A stretch of 64,000 bases of DNA from Aquimarina brevivitae (GTDB lineage: Bacteria > Bacteroidota > Bacteroidia > Flavobacteriales > Flavobacteriaceae). Position 1 is the first letter of the stretch; each line of letters opens with the position of its first letter. The stretch is from assembly GCF_004216895.1 (NCBI RefSeq), contig NZ_SGXE01000002.1:1-64000 (forward strand). The letters are read 5' to 3'. The notes under the pieces were generated by a model. The model worked only from the letters and a program-made list of their open reading frames with translations. It was not told where the DNA came from and did no database searches. Both the position numbers and the translations under genes were made by a program. Below, in pieces: positions 15,501-23,902 of this stretch.

Positions 15501-17417
15501 GATCAAGAGTTGGAGTGCACAGAAACTACGCTACCTGACTACACAGCTATGCTTACTGGTACAGATAATTGTAGTGATGTAGTTGAGATTGTTCAGTCGC
15601 CGGCGCCTGGCACTGCGTTTACTGAAGGTATGACAATTACCTTTACGGCAACAGATGCTTCTGGTAATGTATCTCGATGTACCATATCAGTGAATTCAGC
15701 ATCGGATACTGAAGCTCCAGTGATCAGTTGTATTGGCGATCAAGAGTTGGAGTGCACAGAAACTACGTTACCTGACTACACAGCTATGCTTACTGCTACG
15801 GATAATTGTAGTGATGTAGTTGCCATTGCGCAATCGCCAGCACCGGGCACTGCGTTCACTGATGGCATGACAGTTACGTTTACGGCTACAGACGCTTCGG
15901 GTAATGTATCGCGATGTATCATAACAGTGAATTCAGCCGCGGATACTGAAGCTCCAGTGATCAGTTGTATTGGCGATCAAGAGTTGGAGTGCACAGAAAC
16001 TACGCTACCTGACTACACGGCTATGCTTACTGCTACGGATAATTGTAGTGATGTAGTTGAGATTGTTCAATCGCCAGCGCCTGGCACTGCGTTTACTGAT
16101 GGCATGACAGTTACGTTTGCGGCTACAGACGCTTCGGGTAATGAGTCACGATGTACTATCAATGTGAACTCAGCCACAGATACTGAAGCTCCAGTGATCA
16201 GTTGTATTGACGATCAAGAGTTGGAGTGCACAGAAACTACGTTACCTAACTACACAGCTATGCTTACTGCTACCGATAATTGTAGTGATGTAGTTGCGAT
16301 TGTTCAATCACCAGCACCGGGCACTGCGTTTACTGAAGGTATGACAATTTCTTTTACGGCAACAGATGCTTCTGGAAATGCATCGCGATGTGCTATTACA
16401 GTACGTAATTCAATAGATTCGGAACCACCGGTTATCAATTGTATTGAAGATCAGCAGTTAAGTTGTCAACAAACAACAATCCCTAATTTTATCGATTTGG
16501 TAACTGCTGAGGATGCCTGTAGTGATTTGGTTACCATTATACAGCGTCCACAGGCGGGAACGGCTTTCGAAAATGGAATGACAGTTACATTCACAGCTGC
16601 TGATATATCAGGAAATACATCGCAATGTACGATAACCCTAAATTCAACGGATACGGAAGCTCCAATAATCAGTTGTATAGAGGATCAGGAGTTGGGCTGT
16701 GAATCTGTTTTACCAAATTATATGACGCAATTAACGATCACTGATGATTGTGATGCTGAGGTTACAAGACGACAAATTCCTCCACCAGGATCTCGTATTA
16801 CTTCCACAACAACGGTAAGGATAGAGGCCATTGATGCTAGTGGAAACCTGTCTACGTGTAATTTTACCGTGTTTCCTTCTCAACTTAGTATAGATGCAGG
16901 GAATAATCAAACCATTATCGAAGGCGAACGGGTACAATTATCGGCTACGCTACCCGGCACAGGTCTAATCCAGTGGTCACCTGATGATACGCTTAATGAT
17001 GGAAGTGTAGCAAATCCCATAGCGTTTCCGTTGCAGACAACTACCTATACCATCAGCTTTATTAGTGATGAGGGATGTTTGCTAGAAGACACGGTAACCA
17101 TTTTTGTTGATCCATTACCCGATGATGAAACAAAATATGGTTTCTCCCCAGATGGAGATGGTATCAATGAATATTGGCAAATTCACAATATCGAAAACTA
17201 TCCAAATAATACAGTTCAGATTTTTAACCGATGGGGAGACCTGGTTTTTGAAATCAATGGATACAATAACAGCTCTAGGGTATTTAGGGGCCAAGCAAAT
17301 CGTAAAACTAGCCTAGGAGGTGGAGAGCTTCCTGAAGGTACCTATTTCTTCAATATTAGTATAAACGGAGCACACCAATTAAGAAAAACAAACGGATTTA
17401 TCATTTTAAAACGATAA
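12534..17417 (+). CDS. Giant type IX-secreted adhesin: FG-GAP propeller, 11 HYR repeats, type B CTD
   Basis: The protein has 1628 residues. The ATG at 12534 is chosen over a TTG at 12519 because it gives a normal signal peptide ending FLTSALFAQ. Residues about 25-480 hold FG-GAP repeats with integrin-type calcium loops (DINNDGLDD, DVNGDGIDD, DINQDGIDD). Residues 584 to about 1450 are eleven HYR-like immunoglobulin repeats of 79 residues, each starting DTEAPVISC and holding four cysteines in most copies. A PKD-like domain follows, then a C-terminal domain of the gliding-motility/type B kind (GFSPDGDGINEYW, VQIFNRWGDLVFE, LPEGTYFF, KTNGFIILKR), which routes the protein through type IX secretion. 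The PorP/SprF gene 3 bp downstream is the expected partner. A cell-surface adhesin is likely. Confidence 0.92.
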   Translation: MIQTKLGIAKANYFTLLVYFFLTSALFAQQYYPANFDLSTLNGNNGFRTPGVLNGARTGAEVDFIGDINNDGLDDVAIGANYASFNGLTRAGSIYVIFGSSTGFTADFDLLSLDGTNGFIMEGIEDEERIGSSISAIEDVNGDGIDDFVTAGDIDALVIYGSSDAFPARFDKNDLDGTNGFIIEGNRFNEVAGLGDVNGDGNSDFIVGPVFTSTDALVIFGRTSDFPATINQSWVGGINGFRIDGYSSTLRASYLVGSAGDVNNDGFNDIILGDWSSSFGSRQERTHVLFGRSSFNNIENVDGTLDGSNGFTIQHTGGSFLAYVGLLGDINNDNIDDIFSEGLAIFGSSDPFPANFELSDIDGTNGFNLPAISVAAALGDINQDGIDDFISTFGSGSSGSPIAYVVFGSSAGFPDPINETNLDGTTGFVIEGLRGGSGRPVGGDGDFNGDGVADFVLGNGGAAYVVFGGDHYAMQLNTNYPQAIDETTSGFTLLVNGPETGTIHYAIYPGNFSGDSDYDDILNGTGAIVNGNFSMNIANTDVTEVISSLASNTTYDVYLFLEDAVGNQGQIYHLNNVRTLSIDDTEAPEMTCPRDQELSCGTTVLPDYTTLVTATDVDDPNPTITQDPVAGTPFTDGMTVTFTATDASGNESSCSIVVNQAPDTEAPVISCIDDQELECTETILPNYINLITATDNCSDVIAFDQSPAPGTAFTDGMTVTFTATDASGNVSRCIITVNSAADTEAPVISCIGDQELECTETTLSDYTAMLTATDNCSDVIAFDQSPAPGTAFTDGMTVTFTATDASGNVSRCIITVNSSSDTEAPVISCIGDQELGCTETTVPDYTAMLTATDSCSDVVAIAQSPAPGTAFTEGMTVTFTATDASGNESSCSIVVNQAPDTEAPVISCIDDQELGCTETTLPDYTAMITATDNCSDVIAIDQSPAPGTAFTDSMTVTFTATDASGNVSRCIITVNSAADTEAPVISCIGDQELECTETTLPDYTAMLTGTDNCSDVVEIVQSPAPGTAFTEGMTITFTATDASGNVSRCTISVNSASDTEAPVISCIGDQELECTETTLPDYTAMLTATDNCSDVVAIAQSPAPGTAFTDGMTVTFTATDASGNVSRCIITVNSAADTEAPVISCIGDQELECTETTLPDYTAMLTATDNCSDVVEIVQSPAPGTAFTDGMTVTFAATDASGNESRCTINVNSATDTEAPVISCIDDQELECTETTLPNYTAMLTATDNCSDVVAIVQSPAPGTAFTEGMTISFTATDASGNASRCAITVRNSIDSEPPVINCIEDQQLSCQQTTIPNFIDLVTAEDACSDLVTIIQRPQAGTAFENGMTVTFTAADISGNTSQCTITLNSTDTEAPIISCIEDQELGCESVLPNYMTQLTITDDCDAEVTRRQIPPPGSRITSTTTVRIEAIDASGNLSTCNFTVFPSQLSIDAGNNQTIIEGERVQLSATLPGTGLIQWSPDDTLNDGSVANPIAFPLQTTTYTISFISDEGCLLEDTVTIFVDPLPDDETKYGFSPDGDGINEYWQIHNIENYPNNTVQIFNRWGDLVFEINGYNNSSRVFRGQANRKTSLGGGELPEGTYFFNISINGAHQLRKTNGFIILKR
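14283..16884 (+). repeat. Eleven tandem 237-bp repeats inside the adhesin gene
   Basis: Units start at 14283, 14520, 14757, 14994, 15231, 15468, 15705, 15942, 16179, 16416 and 16650. Units 2 to 9 are nearly identical at the DNA level over long runs, including synonymous sites. Units 1, 10 and 11 are diverged. This pattern indicates recent expansion or gene conversion in the middle of the array, with older edge units. Confidence 0.9.
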
Positions 17418-17420
17418 GTA

Positions 17421-18344
17421 ATGACAAGGGGATTTCAATTTTTACAACTCATAATTTATATACTAGTTTTCCAACAGTATAGTACAGCACAACAAACACC
17501 AAGTTTTTCGGACTATAACTATAATGCTTTACTCATTAATCCAGCGGAAGCTGGCTATTTTCCACAAACGGATATAACATTGACTAATAGAGGATATTTA
17601 AATCAATTTGAGGGTAGTGCAAGAACCCTTGGAGTTTTAATGAACTCTAGTCTAAGATCCGAAAAACTAGGCCTTGGTTTAGGAGTAATGTACGATGAGA
17701 TAGGGGTTACCACCACCTCTTTCATTTCAGGATCATTATCTTATAAAATCAATCTAGATCATAATTACAACCGAGTCCGATGGTGGAGTTATAATCCGAG
17801 CGTACTTAGCTTTGGTATTACCGCCGGAGTAGCATTATATAATGAGGATTTATTAGCTTTAGGAATTGATAATGATCCTAATTTTGCGGCAAATATAGAT
17901 ACTGCAGTACCAGTTATTGGAGCGGGAATCCGATTTAATAGAGAACATATCTTTATTGGAGTATCTGCTCCAAATCTACTAGGAGATACATTATCGAATG
18001 AAAACAATTTGAATCTCGAAAGACCATGGTATTTAAATGCGGGCTATCGGTTTTTTGCAACCCGTTTTCAAGAGGTGTTAATTACGCCTAGCGTTTTATT
18101 AAAATATGTCGTCGGAGCACCTTTACAATTCGATTTTAATACGATTATCAATTATAAAAACAAGTTTGAAGTTGGGGGTGGATACCGAACAGACACTTCT
18201 ATCAATCTATTAGCTGGATTTTATATGTTTGATTCCTGGCGTATTGTCTATAGCTATAATCAAACAACGAGAAACACACCAATTAACAATACACACGGAT
18301 TTGTATTGAGTTATCGTTTCAATAATGGTTTTAAAAAGAGTTAA
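17421..18344 (+). CDS. PorP/SprF-family outer-membrane protein
   Basis: This 307-residue member of the PorP/SprF family has a signal peptide ending in STAQQ. The typical opening follows (SFSDYNYNALLINPAEAGYF), then alternating strands of a predicted outer-membrane barrel, with GLGLGVMYDEIG near residue 85 and the closing GFVLSYRFNN. SprF-type proteins are needed for secretion or surface anchoring of their cognate type B substrate. It begins 3 bp after the adhesin stop, so it is translationally linked. It ends 8 bp before the convergent response regulator gene, leaving no room for a separate terminator. Confidence 0.9.
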   Translation: MTRGFQFLQLIIYILVFQQYSTAQQTPSFSDYNYNALLINPAEAGYFPQTDITLTNRGYLNQFEGSARTLGVLMNSSLRSEKLGLGLGVMYDEIGVTTTSFISGSLSYKINLDHNYNRVRWWSYNPSVLSFGITAGVALYNEDLLALGIDNDPNFAANIDTAVPVIGAGIRFNREHIFIGVSAPNLLGDTLSNENNLNLERPWYLNAGYRFFATRFQEVLITPSVLLKYVVGAPLQFDFNTIINYKNKFEVGGGYRTDTSINLLAGFYMFDSWRIVYSYNQTTRNTPINNTHGFVLSYRFNNGFKKS

Positions 18345-18352
18345 TCTGCTTT

Positions 18353-19000
18353 TTAGGCTTTGATATATTTTTTGCGCAGAGCGTATTTTGTCAACCCTGC
18401 TAAGTTACGGACATTAAGTTTGGCCATAAGATTCTTGCGGTAGCTTTCTACCGTATGTTTACTTAAAAAAAGCTGATCTGCGATTTCTTGAGTGGTGTAC
18501 TCTTCGGCTATTAGTGTTATGACTTCGATTTCGCGTTTGGTGAGTTTTACTTCTTGCTCTTTTTGTTGCGTAAACTTATTTTGTAGATAAGCTTCCTTAA
18601 TTTGAGTTGAAAAATACTTATCTCCCTTAAGTAGCGTTCTGATCGCTTTAATTAATTCTAGTTTTTCGGCATTTTTTGGCACGTACCCATCCACATTGTT
18701 GGTGATTAATTCTTCAGTCATGATCGGATCATTGTGCATGCTAACCACCAATGTTTTTATTCTCGAATTATGTTTTTTAACTAAACTATTTAATTCAATA
18801 CCGTTAAGATCTGGCATTGAGATATCTGTAATAACTAAATCTATAGTTTCTTTTGGGTTCACCTCTAAAAATTTGATGACTTGATTACCATCTTTGGCGG
18901 TGAGCAGTATGTTGAGATCTCCTTCAGAAGCCAATATACTGGTCAATCCATCTAAAAACATTTTGTGGTCATCGGCTATGATTACATTATACCTTTTCAT
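18353..19000 (-). CDS. LuxR/NarL-type response regulator
   Basis: The 215-residue protein has a receiver domain (residues about 3-125) with the acidic pair Asp10-Asp11 (IIADDHKMF), phospho-acceptor Asp in LVITDISMPDLNG (about 58), and the switch Lys in YVPKNAEK. A C-terminal LuxR HTH follows (LTKREIEVITLIAEEYTTQE, then IADQLFLSKHTVESYR). The ATG at 19000 is preferred to an upstream TTG. Its start overlaps the kinase stop by 14 bp, so the pair is cotranscribed and probably coupled. It may act on the adhesin operon it faces, but that rests on adjacency only. Confidence 0.92.
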   Translation of the reverse strand: MKRYNVIIADDHKMFLDGLTSILASEGDLNILLTAKDGNQVIKFLEVNPKETIDLVITDISMPDLNGIELNSLVKKHNSRIKTLVVSMHNDPIMTEELITNNVDGYVPKNAEKLELIKAIRTLLKGDKYFSTQIKEAYLQNKFTQQKEQEVKLTKREIEVITLIAEEYTTQEIADQLFLSKHTVESYRKNLMAKLNVRNLAGLTKYALRKKYIKA

Positions 19001-21152
19001 GTACAATAGATTTTGTAGTATTTATATCGATATTGATTAAAGAGCCCCTTCCTTTTGAGGAGTCCATTTGTAGTGTGCCATGAATTGACGATAGTCGGTT
19101 TTTGATACTGAGTAAACCTAGTCCCTGGTTAATGGTTTCCGGATCAAAACCTATCCCATCGTCTTCAAAAATTAAGTTCAATTGTTCATCTCTATAGTTT
19201 AACTGAACGTCAACAGTCTTTGCTTGTGCGTGCTTTATCGTATTGGTTAAAAGTTCTTGAACAATCTTGAAGACTTCTATCTGAATTTGCTCAGTGAGTT
19301 GATTTATGGCTTTTCGAGGATAGGCTTGAAAATTAGTTTCTAAGTTACTGGCGTTTCCAATTTTTATCAAATATTCTTCAATGATGTCGCAAAAATCGTT
19401 ATTTCGAAACTTTTTAGGAATCAAGGTATGCGAGATATTTCGTACCTGTTGGTAGGTGTCATCGATTTGGAGGTTGATATCCTGTAAAGACTGCTCCTCT
19501 TTTACAAAATGGGAAAGCTGTAACTTAATTGCAGCTAAATTACCACCAATACTATCGTGTAGCTCTTGTGCTATTCGTTTTCTTTCCATGTCCTGGCCTT
19601 CAACACTTGCTTTGATGATTTCTAATTCTTGATCTTTAATGATGGATTTAATTCTCTGAGTATTAATTTCTTCTTGTTGCGCGTTGAGTTTGTGCTGTGT
19701 CTGTAATTTTTGATAATACATTACCAGGAGGCCAATGATCGGAATCATGATGATCAAAAATGAATAGAGTATGGTGTTTTTAATGCCTTTTTCTCTTATA
19801 ATACTTGCCTGTTTCAGTTGTTGATCCTTTTTTAATAGATTAATTTGACTTTCTCTTTGTTCGGACACCCGCTGAAAGGCTAAGATTTTATTTTGATTCT
19901 CTTTTTGAGCGATTTCATTATTCTTTTTTTCTAACTCTTGTTGCAGCTTTAGATTTTTAATCGCTTCGGTTTGATTGGCTACGGTAAGTTGTTTGTTTTT
20001 ATTTTCAATTTGTAAAAACTCAATTTCTTTTTCTTTTTGGGCGGTTTTAAATTTTACTTCAAGTTCCTGAATTTCTTTATCGCGCTGTAGTTTTTGAATT
20101 GAATCTTTGATTGCTATTTCTTTCTCAAAATACGCTAAAGAGGCTTTGTAATTCGCCTGGATCTCTGCAATATTTTTGAGTTCTTGATAAATAGTAATCT
20201 GTTTATCAAGATATCCTAACTCTTCACACATCAATAATGCTTTTTCATAGGCAGCAGTAGCCTCCGCGTAGTTTTTATTGTCTTTATTGAGTAATGCCAA
20301 GTTGTTTATGGCATCGAGTGTAGGCCGATGATATTGTTTTTCTTTTCCTAACTTGTATGCTCTAATATAATACTGTTTTGCAGAGTCAGGTTGTTTTAAT
20401 AAATGGTACTGTACCCCAATGTTTTGCAGGATAATCACTTTTTTCCTGAGCTCCTTCGCATTTCGGAAAAATGATAACGTCTTTTTTAAATAAATTAAAG
20501 ATTTTTCATAATCATTTTTATAAGAGTAAATCGAAGCTAAATTAATATAGCAAGAAAAAATGAATTCAGGATCTTTATCATAGGCTAAGCACTCTTCTAA
20601 TAATTGGAGGGCAAAATTAAAATCTTGTTGCCTCATATACACTGAGGCCAAATTGTTCAGCTTTCGATAATATTCTGCTTTATCGTGATATTTTTTAGAA
20701 AGTTCGATTCCTCTGAGATGCCATTTTTTACTTTTTTCGAGCAAACTTTTATCACCATAAGCGTTGGCAATGATATTATACACCTCAGTTTTTTTAAGCA
20801 TGGCTAAGGTGTCCGTTTTTGGTTCAAGGAGCGCTAAAGAACGATTACCATAAAAAAGCGCAGAATCTGCAATATTTTTATCATTAAAATATACCCCCAG
20901 TACTATATTTGCTGCTATTCGGCTGGATTCATATACTGAGTTTTTGAGTATTCGATGGCTAATGTTGTATGCTTTGGCATCTTCTGAAGTGTCTAGATAA
21001 GTATACGCCTTTTCTAATTGAAGTAATTCTGCTTTTTGAGTATTAAGCTTATCTGTTCTTTTTAACGACATCTCGCCATAGGTCTGTGCGTAGAGTAGTG
21101 TTTTAAAGCACAATAAGCTGATAAGTATCGTTTTTCTTAGCAAAATATTCAT
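18987..21152 (-). CDS. TPR-containing sensor histidine kinase (NarL-type HisKA_3)
   Basis: The protein has 721 residues from the ATG at 21152, which gives a signal peptide (MNILLRKTILISLLCFKTLL). The periplasmic part holds about seven tetratricopeptide repeats (residues 40-370; for example YYRKLNNLASVYMRQQDFNF). A long Gln/Lys/Glu-rich coiled coil follows, then one membrane segment (ILYSFLIIMIPIIGLLVMYY), the HisKA_3 dimer domain with the phospho-His in RKRIAQELHDSIGGNL, and an HATPase_c domain (DDGIGFDPETINQGLGLLSI). TPR kinases of this kind are common in Flavobacteriia. The stop overlaps the response regulator start by 14 bp; the NamZ-like gene lies 79 bp upstream on the same strand. Confidence 0.92.
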   Translation of the reverse strand: MNILLRKTILISLLCFKTLLYAQTYGEMSLKRTDKLNTQKAELLQLEKAYTYLDTSEDAKAYNISHRILKNSVYESSRIAANIVLGVYFNDKNIADSALFYGNRSLALLEPKTDTLAMLKKTEVYNIIANAYGDKSLLEKSKKWHLRGIELSKKYHDKAEYYRKLNNLASVYMRQQDFNFALQLLEECLAYDKDPEFIFSCYINLASIYSYKNDYEKSLIYLKKTLSFFRNAKELRKKVIILQNIGVQYHLLKQPDSAKQYYIRAYKLGKEKQYHRPTLDAINNLALLNKDNKNYAEATAAYEKALLMCEELGYLDKQITIYQELKNIAEIQANYKASLAYFEKEIAIKDSIQKLQRDKEIQELEVKFKTAQKEKEIEFLQIENKNKQLTVANQTEAIKNLKLQQELEKKNNEIAQKENQNKILAFQRVSEQRESQINLLKKDQQLKQASIIREKGIKNTILYSFLIIMIPIIGLLVMYYQKLQTQHKLNAQQEEINTQRIKSIIKDQELEIIKASVEGQDMERKRIAQELHDSIGGNLAAIKLQLSHFVKEEQSLQDINLQIDDTYQQVRNISHTLIPKKFRNNDFCDIIEEYLIKIGNASNLETNFQAYPRKAINQLTEQIQIEVFKIVQELLTNTIKHAQAKTVDVQLNYRDEQLNLIFEDDGIGFDPETINQGLGLLSIKNRLSSIHGTLQMDSSKGRGSLINIDINTTKSIVHEKV

Positions 21153-21231
21153 ACTATAAAAATTCCTTTCTCCGGTGGAAAGCAATAGATAATTTTTTGC
21201 TCCCAATTTAACAATTTTTTAGGAATAGTGC

Positions 21232-22539
21232 TTATGGATACAGCAAGTAATTTGCTCTAATTTTTTTGAAATTTTCTAGATCCTGCAGCCACGTTTTTCT
21301 AATTTCTTTAAACGAATAGCCCTGTTCAATTTGTAGCTGTAGTTTTTTGGTACCGGCGTGTATTGTAAACGAATCACTATTAAAAAAATTTGACTTTTTT
21401 GTGGAATTAACATAGGCTTCTATCAACCAACTAAGATCAACATGATTCATACGTTGGGTTGCCCTTAAATCTTTACCGTTGCAACTTTTTCCTTGATGCT
21501 TAGGGTGTTTTGCTCCAAAATTTGGTTGTGGTATATAAGTAAAATCATAGGTTTCTTTAGGGAGGTCTGGTGAGCCAAAAATTTGAAATTGCATTTCTGT
21601 TCCACGTCCTGCGTTTATACTGGTTCCTTCAAAAAATCCTAAACTAGGGTATAGGTTTATTGAAGTATCGTTGGGTAGATTAGGAGAAGGACGAATGGGA
21701 GGGCTATAAAAAGTATTGTGTGTATAGTTTTTAATTGGTATTACTGTGATTTCACATTTAAGATCATTACCTAGCCAGCCTTCGCCATTTACCATCTTTG
21801 CATATTCTCCTATAGTCATACCGTGAACCAAGGGTATAGGATGCATCCCAACAAAACTTTGATGTGCTATTTCTAAGGTAGGTCCATCGATGTAATGTCC
21901 GTTGGGGTTAGGACGATCAAGAATTAATAATGGGATGTTGTTTTCTGCACAGGATTGCATCACATAATGTAATGTAGAAATATAGGTGTAAAAGCGTACC
22001 CCCACATCCTGAATGTCAAACACCATAATATCAACATCTTGTAACGCTTCGCTTGAAGGCTTTTTATTTTTACCATAGAGGGAAATGATGGGGATACCGG
22101 TTTTAATGTCCTTGCCATTTTTTACTAGTTCTCCAGCATCCGCCGTACCTCTGAATCCATGTTCAGGAGCAAAAACTTTAACTACATTGATGCCATTACT
22201 AACTAAGGAGTCTACCAGGTGCGTGTGCAGTAGCGTATGCTCCGTTAAGGAATCACTTGTAACTGCTCCTTTTTTAAAAATTACTGAAGTTTGATTCCCA
22301 ACAATTGCTACTTTTTTATGTTGTAATAAAGGTAGGTACAGCTCGGTTTGATTGGCACCTATGGTTAAGGAATCTTTGGTTTGAACAAGCTGTTGATTCG
22401 GTTTAGAAGTATCGCTGTTTTTCTGTTGCGAAACTACCTTTGAATTGTTTCCGCACGAAATAAAAAGGATAGAAAAAAATAAAAATGTATTTTTGAACTT
22501 CTCTGCCAAAAAGGTAGAAGCATTTTGGATTAAAACCAT
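21232..22539 (-). CDS. DUF1343 protein, NamZ-like exo-beta-N-acetylmuramidase
   Basis: This 435-residue lipoprotein has a signal ending FFSILFISC. It carries the conserved DUF1343 blocks: VFAPEHGFRGTADAGE, IISLYGKNKKPS, DVDIMVFDIQDVGVRFYTYI, LLILDRPNPNGHYIDGP, and GRGTEMQFQIFGSPD. The family includes NamZ of Bacillus subtilis (GH171), which removes terminal MurNAc from wall fragments, so peptidoglycan recycling outside the cell membrane is likely. The annotated ATG is only 6 bp from the divergent permease start; a TTG at 22509 would give a shorter, more ordinary signal peptide. It may form an operon with the two-component genes that follow. Confidence 0.85.
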   Translation of the reverse strand: MVLIQNASTFLAEKFKNTFLFFSILFISCGNNSKVVSQQKNSDTSKPNQQLVQTKDSLTIGANQTELYLPLLQHKKVAIVGNQTSVIFKKGAVTSDSLTEHTLLHTHLVDSLVSNGINVVKVFAPEHGFRGTADAGELVKNGKDIKTGIPIISLYGKNKKPSSEALQDVDIMVFDIQDVGVRFYTYISTLHYVMQSCAENNIPLLILDRPNPNGHYIDGPTLEIAHQSFVGMHPIPLVHGMTIGEYAKMVNGEGWLGNDLKCEITVIPIKNYTHNTFYSPPIRPSPNLPNDTSINLYPSLGFFEGTSINAGRGTEMQFQIFGSPDLPKETYDFTYIPQPNFGAKHPKHQGKSCNGKDLRATQRMNHVDLSWLIEAYVNSTKKSNFFNSDSFTIHAGTKKLQLQIEQGYSFKEIRKTWLQDLENFKKIRANYLLYP

Positions 22540-22545
22540 AGTAGC

Positions 22546-23787
22546 TTGAATTTCGAATTTTTTATTGCAAAACGCCTTATCAAAGGTAAAGAACGTAAAA
22601 GTAGTATTTCTGCACCAATCATAAAAATTGCGATAGCAGCTATCACTATTGGTATGGTAATGATGATCATCACCGTAGCCACTGGGATTGGTTTACAACG
22701 AAAGATAAGAGAAAAGGTAGCCGCTTTTGAAGGACACGTTATCATTTCGAGTTTTGATAATAATAGTAGTGTAGAAACACTCGTTCCCATAAGTAAAGCG
22801 CAAGATTTTTATCCAGAGTTTAAGAGTGTAAAAGGAATCCGGCACATCCAGGGAGTGGCTACAAAAGCAGGTTTAATTCGTACCGAAGAGGATTTTGAGG
22901 GTGTAGTCGTTAAAGGGGTAGGAGCAGATTATCAATGGGGAGATTTTGGAGATTATGTGATTGAAGGGCGGTTACCGAATTTTTCGGATGATCTAAATCC
23001 AGAGATTATTATTTCAGATTATATTTCAAAACGATTACAACTTGGTGTTGGCGATAAAGCCATTACTTTTTTTCTAAAGAAAAACTCTAATCCAAAATCA
23101 AGGCCAAATACAAGAGCTTTTGAAATTGTAGGTGTTTATAACTCTGGGATGCAAGAGTTTGATCGCTCTTTTGTAATCGCTGATATTAGACATATTCAGC
23201 TGATGAATAAGTGGGAAGAAAATGAGGTAGGTCGTTTCGAAGTGCTCCTTGAAGATTTTGATAAAATCGAAAAAAAAGGAAATGAAATTTACAAAAAGCT
23301 TCCTTCTACCCTAGATGCACAGACGATAGCACAGAAATATGGGACGATTTTTGAATGGTTAAAACTGTTTGATCTCAATATAATTGGTATCATTGGTATC
23401 ATAATTTTGGTAGCGGGTATAAATATGATCACCGCTTTATTAGTTTTGATACTGGAAAGAGTTTCATTAATTGGAATTTTAAAAGCATTAGGTAGTAGTG
23501 ACTGGTCGATACGTAAAGTGTTTTTATACAATGCTAGTTACCTTATTTTGGTAGGGTTGCTTCTAGGTAACGTTTTAGGTATTGGTCTACTGTATGTGCA
23601 ACAACATTATGGAATTATTACTTTAAATCCAGACACCTACTACGTTGATAAAGCTCCCGTTTACATTAGTACTGGGTATATTATCTTGCTAAATCTAGGT
23701 ACCATGTTATTATGTATGCTTATGCTTTTGATTCCTTCTTTTATCGTTTCAAAAATTTCTCCGGTAAAAGCAATTCGCTTTCAGTAA
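22546..23787 (+). CDS. FtsX-like ABC transporter permease (LolC/LolE type)
   Basis: The 413-residue inner-membrane permease starts at TTG (MNFEFFIAKRLIKGK), the usual N-terminal wording of this flavobacterial family, with no ATG nearby. It has one helix at about 25-48, a large periplasmic MacB-like domain (50-265), then three helices (about 275-300, 320-350, 375-405) with the FtsX signature (LERVSLIGILKALGSSDWSI). Such proteins work with a LolD-like ATPase to release lipoproteins or export substrates; no ATPase gene is adjacent. The start lies 6 bp from the divergent NamZ-like gene, so the two promoters must overlap coding DNA. Confidence 0.85.
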   Translation: MNFEFFIAKRLIKGKERKSSISAPIIKIAIAAITIGMVMMIITVATGIGLQRKIREKVAAFEGHVIISSFDNNSSVETLVPISKAQDFYPEFKSVKGIRHIQGVATKAGLIRTEEDFEGVVVKGVGADYQWGDFGDYVIEGRLPNFSDDLNPEIIISDYISKRLQLGVGDKAITFFLKKNSNPKSRPNTRAFEIVGVYNSGMQEFDRSFVIADIRHIQLMNKWEENEVGRFEVLLEDFDKIEKKGNEIYKKLPSTLDAQTIAQKYGTIFEWLKLFDLNIIGIIGIIILVAGINMITALLVLILERVSLIGILKALGSSDWSIRKVFLYNASYLILVGLLLGNVLGIGLLYVQQHYGIITLNPDTYYVDKAPVYISTGYIILLNLGTMLLCMLMLLIPSFIVSKISPVKAIRFQ

Positions 23788-23816
23788 TGACTTTATGATC
23801 TTAATGGAGTATAAAA

Positions 23817-23847
23817 TTGTAAGACCCTTTACAACTTCGTATCTTTG
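23817..23847 (+). promoter_or_regulatory. Promoter of the cystathionine beta-synthase-like gene
   Basis: TTG at 23817-23819 and TATCTTTG at 23840-23847 are spaced by 20 bp, matching the Bacteroidota TTTG / TAnnTTTG pattern. The gene starts at 23903. Confidence 0.6.
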
Positions 23848-23902
23848 CAGCCGAAAATAATTATTTGGAATACTTAGTACTAATAATAAAAGAGTAGAAG
23901 AC

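Noticed and set aside
14283-16884. CRISPR-like regular repeats
   Set aside because: The 237-bp units are in-frame coding repeats of HYR domains with no spacers.
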